Below, one piece after another: positions 52,015 to 62,134 of a stretch of 64,000 nucleotides of DNA. The DNA lies in contig NZ_JAGFWR010000011.1 in the NCBI RefSeq assembly GCF_017599305.1, positions 62,001 through 126,000 of the forward strand, given 5' to 3'. A program made the translations under genes and the position numbers. Numbering within the stretch: the stretch's first letter is position 1; every line of letters starts with the position of its first letter. The notes under the pieces were generated by a model that worked only from the letters and a program-made list of their open reading frames with translations, was not told where the DNA came from and did not search any database. This DNA is from Micromonospora antibiotica (GTDB taxonomy: Bacteria; Actinomycetota; Actinomycetes; Mycobacteriales; Micromonosporaceae).

Positions 52015-53387
52015 TCGAACGGGGCAGCGGCCGTACCTCCGGCCTCACCGACTGGCAACTGATGGACGTGCTCAGCATGTGGGCCTGCCTCCAGGACCAG
52101 GAGACCCAGGGGCACTGGAAGCACGTCGCGGGATGGCGCAAGGTCTGCGACCTCGCCCAGGCTCATCTGCGGAGACTCCAGCAGTACCGCAGCGGCCTCG
52201 CCGAGGCATGGCCACCCGCCACCAACGACGCCGCCAAGGCGTACCTCGGTGAACTGGACGAGCTGATCAGCAGGGTGCAGCACACCCACGACACCGCCGC
52301 CGCCAACCACGACGCCCTCGCCGCCGCCGCCCGCGCCATCGACAGCACCAGACCGCAACTGAAGCGACTACACGACGAGTACGCGACGAAGCTCCAGCAG
52401 AAGCGGGGGTACGAAGCGACGCTGGCCGACCCCAAGGCGGCGATGGGCAGCCGGGTGGTGGACCCACCGGTGAGCGATGGCGACCTGGAGCGGCTGAACG
52501 TGCAGGCACGCGCGATCATGTTCGGGCTCAGCGGTGAACTCCAACAAGCCCAAGCAATGCTCCAAAAACCCCCAGTCACACGACCAAGTCCTCGGATCGA
52601 GCAACTCGGTACCGACCCTTACAGCACCGTCAGTCCAGTTCCAATCATTCCACCAATCACACCTGCACCCATAGCACATCCGTCTAGCCCGAAGAAACCA
52701 GTTAAAAGGCTGCAGTTGCCTCCGACGCTGAAGTCGCCATCGGTTGGGTCGGTCATCGGAGATGGTCCAACCCTCGGAGGAATCGCATCGAATCCACCGC
52801 CACCCACTACCACCTCACCGACAACACCTACAAACTCTCTGAACACTACGACTGCCGCCGGAACTAAAATGCCACACCTTCCGCCACCAACACCCATAGC
52901 GCGAGCATCCAATCCGCCAATTCGGTCAAACCAGGGCCAGAACGCCGAAGTAAACACCCATCCCCCCACAAGTGCAGCCCGCCCAAATTTGCCCGGTGGA
53001 TTAATAGGGAGCACGCCAACCTACGGTGCCGGGCAACCAGGAGGGCCCCCAACTCGCAGGGTCAATCCCATCGGCGGAGTAATCGGCGGAGGATCTGCCG
53101 GCACCGCGCCAACCGGCGCCGCTGGAACTCGACCAGGCGCTGGACGAGGTTCACAATTCTCCTCCGTACACGGCCTTCCACCCATAGGCGGTGGTCCCGG
53201 ACAGGGATCTTTCTCGGGTTTGAGCGGCACGCCCACACAATTCCCGAAAAGCCGATTCGACACAGAAAGCCGGCGCTGGGATCCGGACAACCCGTGGGAA
53301 ACCGACCATGGGGTAGCTCCAATCGTCAACCCTCCCGACGAGGGCGGCCCCATCGCCCCGGGGCCAGCAATCGGCTTTACTCGGTGA
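52011..53387 (+). CDS. ESX-associated helical/Pro-Thr-rich protein, composition shift inside
   Basis: 458 residues from GTG at 52011 (4-bp overlap with the upstream gene). Residues ~1-180 are helical with coiled-coil character (WKHVAGWRKVCDLAQAHLRR, LISRVQHTHDTAAANHDA). The rest is a Pro/Thr/Gly/Ser-rich low-complexity region with many PTP and GGG patches. GC falls clearly from about base 52520 and stays low to the end. Codon 331 is TTA, rare in GC-rich actinomycetes. It could be a PPE-like secreted effector. Function unknown. Confidence 0.6.
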   Translation: MIERGSGRTSGLTDWQLMDVLSMWACLQDQETQGHWKHVAGWRKVCDLAQAHLRRLQQYRSGLAEAWPPATNDAAKAYLGELDELISRVQHTHDTAAANHDALAAAARAIDSTRPQLKRLHDEYATKLQQKRGYEATLADPKAAMGSRVVDPPVSDGDLERLNVQARAIMFGLSGELQQAQAMLQKPPVTRPSPRIEQLGTDPYSTVSPVPIIPPITPAPIAHPSSPKKPVKRLQLPPTLKSPSVGSVIGDGPTLGGIASNPPPPTTTSPTTPTNSLNTTTAAGTKMPHLPPPTPIARASNPPIRSNQGQNAEVNTHPPTSAARPNLPGGLIGSTPTYGAGQPGGPPTRRVNPIGGVIGGGSAGTAPTGAAGTRPGAGRGSQFSSVHGLPPIGGGPGQGSFSGLSGTPTQFPKSRFDTESRRWDPDNPWETDHGVAPIVNPPDEGGPIAPGPAIGFTR

Positions 53388-53394
53388 ATCGCCC

Positions 53395-54549
53395 ATGAGA
53401 AAAGCCCTCACAATTTCAATTACTTTGCTAATCTATATCATTTCAATCCCACCCTCGACCGCCATTGCAGGAACCCCGCGCCCCGATGGAGCAGAGCGCG
53501 TACGGAATGACCAGTGGCATCTAGACTACTTAAACGTGAAGGCTGCACATGCAGTTGCTCGCGGCAAGGGCGTAGTCGTAGCAGTCCCCGACACAGGGGT
53601 AGACCCCCACGTCGATTTGCGCAGAAATCTACTTCCAGGATCAGACATGATCCCCGGAGGCCGCGGGGACGGCCAAAAAGATCGCAATAGCCACGGTACG
53701 TGCATGGCGGGCCTCATCGCCGCACATGGCAGACCGAACAGGATAGGCGCCTTGGGAGTAGCACCCGAAGCTAAAATACTACCCATTTTTGATACCCCAC
53801 CAAGCGGCATGGGTGATCCGGACGACTTAGCAGCCAGCATCGATTTCGCTGCGCGAAACGGTGCCGACATAATCAGCATATCGGCCGCCAGTTCGCCCAC
53901 CAAAGAATTGCAACAGGCAATATCTAGCGCACGAAATGCAGATATACTAGTAGTGGCAGGCGTCGGCAATGCACCCAGAGAAAGCCGCGTCAGCTATCCA
54001 GCTTCAGCAGAAGGCGTATTGGCAGTTGGAGGAATAGATCGCAATGGAAGGCACCTCCCGGTATCAGTGACTGGACGGGAAGTAGATTTGGTCGCGCCTG
54101 CGATTGACATTTACTGCCCCAGTCTTGGTGGTCGTTACCGCAAGAGCACCGGTACGTCCGATGCGACGGCCATTGTTGCCGGGGCGGCGGCGCTGGTCCG
54201 CTCGAAGTACCCCTACCTTCCCGCCGCCGAGGTCGTACACCGGCTGACGGCCACCGCTGTCGACAAAGGTCCTCCCGGCCGCGACGACGAGTACGGCTAT
54301 GGCGTCATCGACCTGGTGGCCGCGCTCACCGCCGATGTCCCACCCCTCGGCTTCGAGAGCGTCACCGCCGCTCCCCCGCAGGCAGGGACGACGAGCGCAG
54401 CCACGTCATCGTCCGGCGGGAACGACGATGGCGGTGCCGCCGTACGGGGGTGGGCGACGTTGGGGGTGATCGTGGCTGCCGGGTGCGGGTTCCTGGTGTG
54501 GCGTCGTCGCCGACGTGCCGACGACCCGCCACCACGGATCAGCCGGTAG
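53395..54549 (+). CDS. mycP: Mycosin-type S8 subtilisin protease
   Basis: 384 residues from ATG at 53395. A signal peptide (LTISITLLIYIISIPPSTAIA) leads a subtilase domain with Asp66 (PDTGVDPH), His100 (RNSHGTCMAG) and Ser255 (GTSDATAIVAG), plus VVAGVGN. A single membrane helix (LGVIVAAGCGFLVWRRRRR) closes it, the standard mycosin layout. Type VII secretion core genes (EccC, EccD) are not in the window. Bases 53395 to about 54120 are AT-richer and contain TTA codons at 53530 and 53827; the C-terminal 140 residues return to normal GC. Confidence 0.9.
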   Translation: MRKALTISITLLIYIISIPPSTAIAGTPRPDGAERVRNDQWHLDYLNVKAAHAVARGKGVVVAVPDTGVDPHVDLRRNLLPGSDMIPGGRGDGQKDRNSHGTCMAGLIAAHGRPNRIGALGVAPEAKILPIFDTPPSGMGDPDDLAASIDFAARNGADIISISAASSPTKELQQAISSARNADILVVAGVGNAPRESRVSYPASAEGVLAVGGIDRNGRHLPVSVTGREVDLVAPAIDIYCPSLGGRYRKSTGTSDATAIVAGAAALVRSKYPYLPAAEVVHRLTATAVDKGPPGRDDEYGYGVIDLVAALTADVPPLGFESVTAAPPQAGTTSAATSSSGGNDDGGAAVRGWATLGVIVAAGCGFLVWRRRRRADDPPPRISR

Positions 54550-54558
54550 CGTCGGCCC

Positions 54559-55215
54559 GTGTCCAATTCTTTGCCGCTGCGCCTCGTACTCGCCTCGCAG
54601 AGCCCCGCCCGCCGCAAGTTGCTTCAGGCCGCCGGAATCGAGCCGGACGTACTGGTGAGTGGGGTCGACGAGTCCCAGGTGGTCGCGGATCGGGCCGAGG
54701 ATCTCTGCCTGGAGTTGGCCCGGCTGAAGGCGCAGGCGGTGTCCGACCGGCTACGTACCACTGCCGACGAGCGGACTCTGGTGTTGGGGTGCGACTCGGT
54801 GCTCGCGTTCGACGGTGAGATTCTCGGCAAGCCGGCGGATGCGGCCGACGCCACCCGACGGTGGGAGCGGATGCGTGGGCGCAGCGGGGTGTTGCACACC
54901 GGGCACTGTCTGCTCGACGTGGTGCGTGAGTCCCGCGCGGAGGCGGTGGCCTCGACGGTCGTGCACTTCGCGGACGTCACCGATGCGGAGATCGCCGCGT
55001 ACGTGGCCACGGGTGAGCCGTTGGCGGTGGCGGGGGCGTTCACCATCGACGGGTTGGGCGGGGCGTTCCTGAACGGGATCGAGGGTGATCCGGGAACGGT
55101 GGTCGGGTTGTCGTTGCCGCTGCTCCGTGGATTGTTGCGCGATCTGGAGCTGAGCATCACCGACCTGTGGTCGAAGGTCGCGCCGGGCGCCCAGGAGATC
55201 GAGCCGCTGGGCTAA
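54559..55215 (+). CDS. maf: Maf-like nucleotide pyrophosphatase
   Basis: 218 residues from GTG at 54559. The family hydrolyses dTTP/UTP or other non-canonical nucleoside triphosphates. Motifs: LASQSPARRKLLQAAG, DESQV and CDSVLAFDGEILGKP, with LSLPLLRGLLRDL near the end. The ten-base gap from the mycosin gene suggests read-through. In M. tuberculosis the equivalent Rv3282 lies immediately after accE5; here the mycosin locus is wedged between them. Confidence 0.94.
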   Translation: MSNSLPLRLVLASQSPARRKLLQAAGIEPDVLVSGVDESQVVADRAEDLCLELARLKAQAVSDRLRTTADERTLVLGCDSVLAFDGEILGKPADAADATRRWERMRGRSGVLHTGHCLLDVVRESRAEAVASTVVHFADVTDAEIAAYVATGEPLAVAGAFTIDGLGGAFLNGIEGDPGTVVGLSLPLLRGLLRDLELSITDLWSKVAPGAQEIEPLG

Positions 55216-55224
55216 CGTCCGGTC

Positions 55225-55878
55225 ATGACCACGAAGTCGCTGCCGCTGACGCCGGAACTGCACGCCTACCTCGTCGCCCACGGGTCTCCGCCGGACGAGA
55301 TCATCCGCGATCTGGCCGAGGAGACCCGCGCGGTGCTGCCGGCGCACGCCGAGATGCAGGTGGCGCCGGAGCAGGCGGCGTTCCTCACCTTCCTGACCCG
55401 GCTGCTGGGTGCCCGGCAGGCCGTCGAGGTGGGCACGTTCACCGGGCTGTCGTCGCTGGCGATCGCCCGTGGGCTGCCCGAGGACGGTCGGCTCACCTGC
55501 TTCGACATTTCGGAGGAGTTCACCGGTATCGCCCGGTCCTACTGGCAGCGCGCCGGGGTGGCCGACCGGATCGAGTTGCGCATCGGCCCGGCCGCGGAGA
55601 CGCTCCGGGACTTGCCGCACGAGCGTTACCTGGACTTCGCCTTCATCGACGCCGACAAGACCGGCTACCCGGTGTACTGGGCGGAGTTGGTGCCGAGGAT
55701 GCGGCCCGGCGCGGTCATCGCGGTCGACAACACCCTGCGCGGCGGCCGGGTGCTCGCCCCCCGTGACGCCGCCGACCGGGCGATCGCCGCCTTCAACGAC
55801 GAGGTGCTGGCCGACGTACGCGTCGATGCGGTGCTGCTCCCCCTGGCCGACGGCGTCACCCTCGCCCGGGTGCACTGA
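55225..55878 (+). CDS. SAM-dependent O-methyltransferase
   Basis: 217 residues from ATG at 55225. Rossmann-fold methyltransferase of the caffeoyl-CoA/catechol type: AVEVGTFTGLSSLAIARGLP (SAM motif I), LTCFDISEEF, LDFAFIDADKTGYPVYW (metal/substrate Asp) and AVIAVDNTLRGGRV. Nine bases after maf. The O-methyl acceptor is unknown; such enzymes often act on small catechol-like molecules. A strong repeat-hairpin region follows. Confidence 0.92.
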   Translation: MTTKSLPLTPELHAYLVAHGSPPDEIIRDLAEETRAVLPAHAEMQVAPEQAAFLTFLTRLLGARQAVEVGTFTGLSSLAIARGLPEDGRLTCFDISEEFTGIARSYWQRAGVADRIELRIGPAAETLRDLPHERYLDFAFIDADKTGYPVYWAELVPRMRPGAVIAVDNTLRGGRVLAPRDAADRAIAAFNDEVLADVRVDAVLLPLADGVTLARVH

Positions 55879-55971
55879 CCGGCCGGCCGGGGGAATGGCG
55901 AGTTCGACTCCCCTGGGCCGATGTTGCGGTGTCCACCGCGCACCGATACCGCTCGGCGGCACACAGTCGAT

Positions 55972-56064
55972 CACCTCCCCACGGCATCCGGCCGGGAAGC
56001 CGGGATGCCGTGGGGAGGTGGGGTGACGCCGGGAAGCCGGGATGCCGTGGGGAGGCGGGGTGAC
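55972..56064. terminator. Terminator with duplicated 37-bp right arm
   Basis: Left arm CACCTCCCCACGGCATCC (55972-55989) pairs perfectly with 56003-56020 (18 bp). A 37-bp unit starting GCCGGGAAGCCGGGATGCCG occurs at 55991-56027 and 56028-56064 with one difference. This leaves two competing right arms for one left arm. It lies between the convergent methyltransferase and ABC permease genes. Confidence 0.8.
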
Positions 56065-56113
56065 GGTCTGACGCGACGAGCGCGTGACCGGGCCTCGCCC
56101 GGGGTGGGGATCG

Positions 56114-56869
56114 TCAGCGGACGCTGCGGGCGAACTGTCGGGCCGCCCAGAAGACCCCGGCGGCGGCGAGCACCGCGATGATGCCCAGCCCCTGCCACAC
56201 CTTGTCGTTGGCGAGGTCACCGGCGAACAACGCCCGGGTGCCGTCGACCGCCCAGGAGAACGGGTTCCACTCGGCGACCCCCTGGAGCCAGCCGGGGGCG
56301 AAGGTGAGCGGCAGCAGGATGCCGGAGAGCAGCAGCACCGGCTGGGCCACGGTGTTCATCAACGGGGCGAGCGCGTCCTCGCTCTTGACCTTGAGTGCGA
56401 CGCCGTACGAGACGGCCGAGGTCATCAGCGCGATCAGGGCCAGCATGAGGTACGCCAGCAGCAGGTCCCCGATGAAGACCCGCAGGTCGAACAGGAGCGC
56501 CAGCAGGGTGATGATGATCGCCTGCACGATCAGCGAGACGACGTCGCGCAGGGAGCGGCCGAGCAGCAGGGCGAGCCGGCTGATCGGGGTGACCCGGGAC
56601 CGCTCGATGACTCCGGCGCGCAGTTCGGCGATCAGGCCGAAGCCCTGGAACAGTCCGCCGAAGATGGCCAGCAGCACCAGCAGGCCGGGTACGAAGATCT
56701 TGTACGCGGCGGCCTGGGTGGGCGCGTTCAGCGCCGGCTTGAGCAGCGGGGCGAAGAGCAGCAGGTACATCACCGGCTGGAAGACGCCGACGAAGACCCA
56801 GACCGGGTTGCGCAGCAGCAGTTGAAGTTGGCGTTGGAAGATCAGCCAGGTGTCGCGGGCGAATTTCAT
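56114..56869 (-). CDS. ABC-2 type permease (DrrB-like)
   Basis: 251 residues from ATG at 56869. Six membrane helices: NPVWVFVGVFQPVMYLLLFA, KIFVPGLLVLLAIFGGLFQG, then a cluster ending GIIAVLAAAGVFWAARQF. GAGVIERSRVTPISR-like RAGVIERSRVTPISRLALLL is the coupling-helix region of daunorubicin-type exporters. It follows the ATPase gene after 17 bp; together they form a DrrAB-type exporter. The substrate is probably a hydrophobic drug or lipid. Confidence 0.92.
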   Translation of the reverse strand: MKFARDTWLIFQRQLQLLLRNPVWVFVGVFQPVMYLLLFAPLLKPALNAPTQAAAYKIFVPGLLVLLAIFGGLFQGFGLIAELRAGVIERSRVTPISRLALLLGRSLRDVVSLIVQAIIITLLALLFDLRVFIGDLLLAYLMLALIALMTSAVSYGVALKVKSEDALAPLMNTVAQPVLLLSGILLPLTFAPGWLQGVAEWNPFSWAVDGTRALFAGDLANDKVWQGLGIIAVLAAAGVFWAARQFARSVR

Positions 56870-56886
56870 CCGTGGTCTCCGGTGTC

Positions 56887-57846
<960 letters not shown>

Positions 57847-57961
57847 CTCTGCTCCTGGTCGTCCGGGCCGGGTGGTGCCGGCCGTCGTCTGCCCCCGTGA
57901 CGCCATGCGGCGCACTCCCGCAACGGGCCGGAAGCAGGCTAACGCGATATAGCTTCTATGG

Positions 57962-58651
57962 TCAACGTTGATTATTACTTTTCTCGGCGGGCGGCAGAGC
58001 ACCGTCGGCCGTGCCGGGCGGCAGAGCGCCGTCGGCCGCGCCGCGCTGCGGAGCGCCGTCGGTCCAGCCGGGCCAGACGCCTGCCCCCGTCAGCCCAGCA
58101 GGCAGGTACGACACTCCGGAGTCGATCCGCTCGGCGATCCGCCCGCACCACGCCATCTCCGCCTCGGCCCGGGCCAACCACAGCTCGAACATCCAGGTCA
58201 CGTGCACCGGCCTGCTGTTGCGCACCCAGTCGGAGTCCAACGAGGCACGCATCGACTCGACACCGGCACGCAGCAGATTCGCCCGGTTGCGCAGCGCCGC
58301 CGCCGCCTCCTCGCGGGGCATCGCCGGCAGGAACGAGAAGGCCGACGCGAACGGGTCCGGCACCTCGTGCAGCTGCCACCACTGCGCCCGCAGCAACGTC
58401 TCGAACTCCTCGTCCCCCTTGGGCGTCACCTCGTACGTGGTGCGCGCCGGACGGGCACCGACCTGCTCGGTGGCGACCGCCCGCAACAGTCCCTCCTCGG
58501 TCAGCTTGCGCAACGCGTGATAGATCGAGCCGGGCTGCACGTTCGCCCACTTGTCGGCACCCCAGCTCAACAGCTCGCGGCGTACGTCGTAGCCATGCAC
58601 GGGCTGCATCCACCGGACCAGCCCCAGGATCATCAACCGAGTCGCAGACAC
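57962..58651 (-). CDS. PadR-family transcriptional repressor
   Basis: 229 residues from GTG at 58651 (ATG at 58633 possible). N-terminal winged HTH: MQPVHGYDVRRELLSWGADK, ANVQPGSIYHALRKLTEEGL, TYEVTPKGDEEFETLL. A Vir-like helical C-terminal domain follows. The final 27 residues are encoded by three 27-bp tandem units (57988-58068) giving ADGALPP repeats, the last adjoining the stop codon. It precedes the DrrAB-type exporter by 115 bp. It probably represses itself and that exporter; the start lacks a ribosome site and may be leaderless. The palindrome TCAACGTTGA at its 3' end (57962) may be an operator. Confidence 0.9.
   Translation of the reverse strand: MSATRLMILGLVRWMQPVHGYDVRRELLSWGADKWANVQPGSIYHALRKLTEEGLLRAVATEQVGARPARTTYEVTPKGDEEFETLLRAQWWQLHEVPDPFASAFSFLPAMPREEAAAALRNRANLLRAGVESMRASLDSDWVRNSRPVHVTWMFELWLARAEAEMAWCGRIAERIDSGVSYLPAGLTGAGVWPGWTDGAPQRGAADGALPPGTADGALPPAEKSNNQR
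57988..58068. repeat. 27-bp tandem repeat inside the padR 3' end
   Basis: Three in-frame units of 27 bp starting CGGGCGGCAGAGCACCG at 57988, with the second at 58015 and a diverged third at 58042. It makes the protein C-terminus repetitive, and the run stops 24 bp short of the stop codon. Confidence 0.85.
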
Positions 58652-58783
58652 CGTACAAGCGTAATAACCAAGTTTGACTAGTCGACCGCGCCCACAGTGC
58701 GGCATCCCACACTGAATGATCGTTAGGGGGCCTCCGGGCTGCCGATACACTCCCGAGGCAACGACCCCGGGAGGAGCACCAAG

Positions 58784-60535
58784 GTGCGCAAGGTACTCAT
58801 CGCCAACCGTGGAGAGATCGCCGTCCGCGTCATCCGGGCCTGCCGCGACGCGGGTCTGGGCAGCGTCGCCGTCTACGCGGACTCCGACCGGGACGCCCTG
58901 CACACCACCCTCGCCGACGAGGCGTACGCCCTCGGTGGCGACACCGCCGCCGACAGCTACCTGCGCATCGACAAGCTGATCGAGGTGGCCCGGCGGGCCG
59001 GCGCGGACGCCGTACACCCGGGTTACGGCTTCCTCTCCGAGAATGCCGACTTCGCCCAGGCCGTGCTGGACGCGGGCCTGACCTGGATCGGTCCGACCCC
59101 GCAGGCGATCCGCGACCTCGGTGACAAGGTCACCGCCCGGCACCTCGCCCAGCGGGCCGGTGCGCCCCTGGTCCCCGGCACCGCCGACCCGGTCGCCGAC
59201 GCCGACGAGGTGACCGCCTTCGCCGTCGAGCACGGCCTGCCGGTCGCCATCAAGGCCGCCTTCGGCGGGGGCGGGCGGGGCCTCAAGGTGGCCCGCACCC
59301 TGGAGGAGATCCCCCACCTGTTCGAGTCGGCCACCCGGGAGGCGGTCGCCGCGTTCGGCCGGGGCGAGTGCTTCGTCGAGCGCTACCTCGACCAGCCCCG
59401 GCACGTCGAGGCGCAGGTGCTGGCCGACCGGCACGGCAACGTCGTCGTCGTCGGCACCCGGGACTGCTCCCTGCAACGCCGGCACCAGAAGCTGGTCGAG
59501 GAGGCCCCCGCGCCGTTCCTCACCGACGCGCAGCGCAACCAGATCCACGACAGCGCCAAGGCGATCTGCCGGGAGGCCGGCTACCACGGCGCCGGCACGG
59601 TCGAATACCTGGTCGGCGGCGACGGCACCGTCTCCTTCCTGGAGGTCAACACCCGGCTCCAGGTGGAGCACCCGGTCACCGAGGAGACCGCCGGCGTCGA
59701 CCTGGTCCGCGAGCAGTTCCGGATCGCCGACGGCGAGAAACTGCGGTTCACCGCGGACCCGACCCCGCGCGGGCACGCCATCGAGTTCCGGATCAACGGC
59801 GAGGACCCGGGCCGCAACTTCCTGCCCGCCCCCGGCACCATCACCGCGCTGCGGCTGCCCACCGGCCCCGGCGTCCGGGTCGACACCGGGGTCAGCGCCG
59901 GTGACGTGATCGGCGGCAACTTCGACTCGCTGCTGGCCAAGGTGATCGTCACCGGCGAGACCCGCGCCGAGGCGATCGAACGGGCCCGCCGGGTGCTCGA
60001 CGAGATGGTCGTCGAGGGGATGGCCACCGCGCTGCCGTTCCACCGCCTCGTCGTCCGGGACCCGGCGTTCACCACCGAGCCGTTCACCGTGCACACCCGG
60101 TGGATCGAGACCGAGTTCGACAACCCGATCCCGGCGTTCACCGCCACCGCCGGCCCCGCCGACACGGCGGCGGCACGCGAGACCGTCGTGGTCGAGGTGG
60201 GCGGCAAGCGGCTGGAGGTCACCCTCCCCGCCGGCCTCACCGGGGGTACGACCACCGCAGCCCCCGCCGCCCGCCGGCCGGCCCGCCGGGGTGGCGGCAC
60301 CGGCACGGGTACGGCGGTCAGCGGCGACGCGCTCACCTCCCCCATGCAGGGCACCATCGTCAAGATCGCCGTCTCGGACGGGGACACCGTCGCCGAGGGG
60401 GACCTGGTCGTCGTCCTGGAGGCGATGAAGATGGAGCAGCCGTTGCACGCGCACAAGGCGGGCACGGTCGCGGGGCTCGCCGCCGAGGTGGGTGCGGTGC
60501 TCACCGCCGGTGCGGCGATCTGCACCATCGCCTGA
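58784..60535 (+). CDS. accA3: Acyl-CoA carboxylase alpha subunit (biotin carboxylase + BCCP)
   Basis: 583 residues from GTG at 58784 (GGGAGGAG upstream). Biotin carboxylase ATP-grasp domain 1-~445: IANRGEIAVRVIRACRDAG, HPGYGFLSENADF, AFGGGGRGLKVAR, EVNTRLQVEHPVTEE. A Gly/Ala/Thr linker leads to the BCCP domain, with biotinylated Lys549 in LEAMKMEQPLHAH. Pairs with AccD5 (41.9 kb) and AccE (51 kb); BirA (41 kb) adds the biotin. Gene order matches the mycobacterial accA3 neighbourhood. Confidence 0.97.
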   Translation: MRKVLIANRGEIAVRVIRACRDAGLGSVAVYADSDRDALHTTLADEAYALGGDTAADSYLRIDKLIEVARRAGADAVHPGYGFLSENADFAQAVLDAGLTWIGPTPQAIRDLGDKVTARHLAQRAGAPLVPGTADPVADADEVTAFAVEHGLPVAIKAAFGGGGRGLKVARTLEEIPHLFESATREAVAAFGRGECFVERYLDQPRHVEAQVLADRHGNVVVVGTRDCSLQRRHQKLVEEAPAPFLTDAQRNQIHDSAKAICREAGYHGAGTVEYLVGGDGTVSFLEVNTRLQVEHPVTEETAGVDLVREQFRIADGEKLRFTADPTPRGHAIEFRINGEDPGRNFLPAPGTITALRLPTGPGVRVDTGVSAGDVIGGNFDSLLAKVIVTGETRAEAIERARRVLDEMVVEGMATALPFHRLVVRDPAFTTEPFTVHTRWIETEFDNPIPAFTATAGPADTAAARETVVVEVGGKRLEVTLPAGLTGGTTTAAPAARRPARRGGGTGTGTAVSGDALTSPMQGTIVKIAVSDGDTVAEGDLVVVLEAMKMEQPLHAHKAGTVAGLAAEVGAVLTAGAAICTIA

Positions 60536-60694
60536 CCCGCTCCACGGCCCCGCCGCCTGTTCCGCCTTCCGGCCGTACCCCCTGGTGGGGCTGGCAGATC
60601 CCCGGCCCCCCGCCACCGGACGGCCCCCGCAGCGGTGGGGTGGTCTGGGCCACCGACGGCGGCGGGACGGGCCGGAAGCGGGAATGATGGCGGG

Positions 60695-62134
60695 GTGAGG
60701 TTCCTTCATGGCGCGGTGCCCGCGCACGACCTGACCTACAACGACGTCTTCATGGCCCCGGCCCGGTCCGAGGTCGGTTCGCGGCTCGACGTCGACCTGT
60801 CCACCGGTGACGGCACCGGCACCACCATCCCGCTGGTGGTGGCGAACATGACGGCGGTGGCCGGCCGGCGGATGGCCGAGACGGTGGCCCGGCGCGGCGC
60901 GATCGCGGTCATCCCGCAGGACATCCCGATCGAGGTGGTCGCCACCGTGGTCGACTGGGTCAAGCAACGGCACCTGGTGCACGACACCCCGATCACGCTC
61001 GGCCCGACCGACACCGTCGGCGACGCCATCCACCTGCTGCCCAAGAAGTCCCACGGCGCGGTGGTGGTCGTCGACGAGGCCGGTCGGCCGGTGGGGGTGG
61101 TCACCGAGGCGGACACCCACGAGGTGGACCGGTTCGCCCAACTCCAACACGTGATGTCGACCGAGCTGCACACGGTGCCGGCCGACGCGGACCCGCGTAC
61201 CGGATTCGAACGGCTCAACGCGGGACGGCGGCGACTGGCCCCGGTGGTCGACGACGACGGCCGCCTGGTCGGGGTGCTCACCCGGCAGGGTGCGCTGCGG
61301 GCCACCCTCTACCGGCCGGCCGTCGACGACCGGGGGCGGCTGCGCATCGCGGCGGCCGTCGGCATCAACGGTGACGTCACCGGAAAGGCCGAGGCACTGC
61401 TCGCGGCAGGCGTCGACACCCTGGTGGTGGACACCGCGCACGGGCACCAGGAACGGATGATCTCCGCGTTGCGGGCGGTCCGCAAACTGGACCCCCCGGT
61501 CCCGGTGGCCGCCGGCAACGTGGTCACCGCCGAGGGGGTACGCGACCTGGTCGAGGCGGGCGCGGACATCATCAAGGTCGGGGTGGGACCGGGCGCGATG
61601 TGCACCACCCGGATGATGACCGGGGTCGGCCGACCCCAGTTCTCCGCCGTGCTGGACTGCGCGGCGGCGGCCCGCGCCCTCGGCCGGCACGTCTGGGCCG
61701 ACGGCGGGGTACGCCACCCCCGGGACGTGGCGCTGGCGCTGGCCGCCGGGGCGTCCAACGTGATGGTGGGCTCCTGGTTCGCCGGCACCTACGAGTCGCC
61801 GGGTGACCTCTACACCGAGCCGGACGGGCGACGCTACAAGGAGAGCTTCGGGATGGCCTCGTCGCGCGCGGTCAGCGCCCGGACCGCCGAGGACAGCGCC
61901 TTCGACCGCGCCCGTAAGGCGATCTTCGAGGAGGGCATCTCCACCGCCCGGATGTACCTGGATCCGGCCCGCCCCGGCGTCGAGGACCTGATCGACGAGA
62001 TCATCTCCGGGGTACGCAGCGCCTGCACCTACGCCGGCGCCCGCACCCTCGACGAGTTCCACGAACGCGCCCTGGTCGGCATCCAGAGCCACGCCGGCTA
62101 CACCGAAGGCATGCCCCTCCCCACCAGCTGGTAA
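60695..62134 (+). CDS. guaB1: GuaB1-family IMP dehydrogenase-related protein
   Basis: 479 residues from GTG at 60695. IMPDH-like (beta/alpha)8 barrel with a CBS pair (about residues 95-215: TDTVGDAIHLLPKKSHGAVVV, DDDGRLVGVLTRQGALRATLY). Cys303 in GPGAMCTTRMM is the active-site Cys, and MVGSWFAGTYESPGD follows. GuaB1 proteins were later shown in mycobacteria to act as GMP reductase; that role, purine recycling from GMP to IMP, is the best guess here. The 56-nt palindrome array lies directly downstream. Confidence 0.93.
   Translation: MRFLHGAVPAHDLTYNDVFMAPARSEVGSRLDVDLSTGDGTGTTIPLVVANMTAVAGRRMAETVARRGAIAVIPQDIPIEVVATVVDWVKQRHLVHDTPITLGPTDTVGDAIHLLPKKSHGAVVVVDEAGRPVGVVTEADTHEVDRFAQLQHVMSTELHTVPADADPRTGFERLNAGRRRLAPVVDDDGRLVGVLTRQGALRATLYRPAVDDRGRLRIAAAVGINGDVTGKAEALLAAGVDTLVVDTAHGHQERMISALRAVRKLDPPVPVAAGNVVTAEGVRDLVEAGADIIKVGVGPGAMCTTRMMTGVGRPQFSAVLDCAAAARALGRHVWADGGVRHPRDVALALAAGASNVMVGSWFAGTYESPGDLYTEPDGRRYKESFGMASSRAVSARTAEDSAFDRARKAIFEEGISTARMYLDPARPGVEDLIDEIISGVRSACTYAGARTLDEFHERALVGIQSHAGYTEGMPLPTSW

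Noticed and set aside
57962..62092. 1376-codon minus-strand frame joining padR with the antisense of accA3 and guaB1
   Set aside because: Only the last ~230 codons (57962-58651) are real (PadR). The rest lies opposite two clear plus-strand genes and has no domain.
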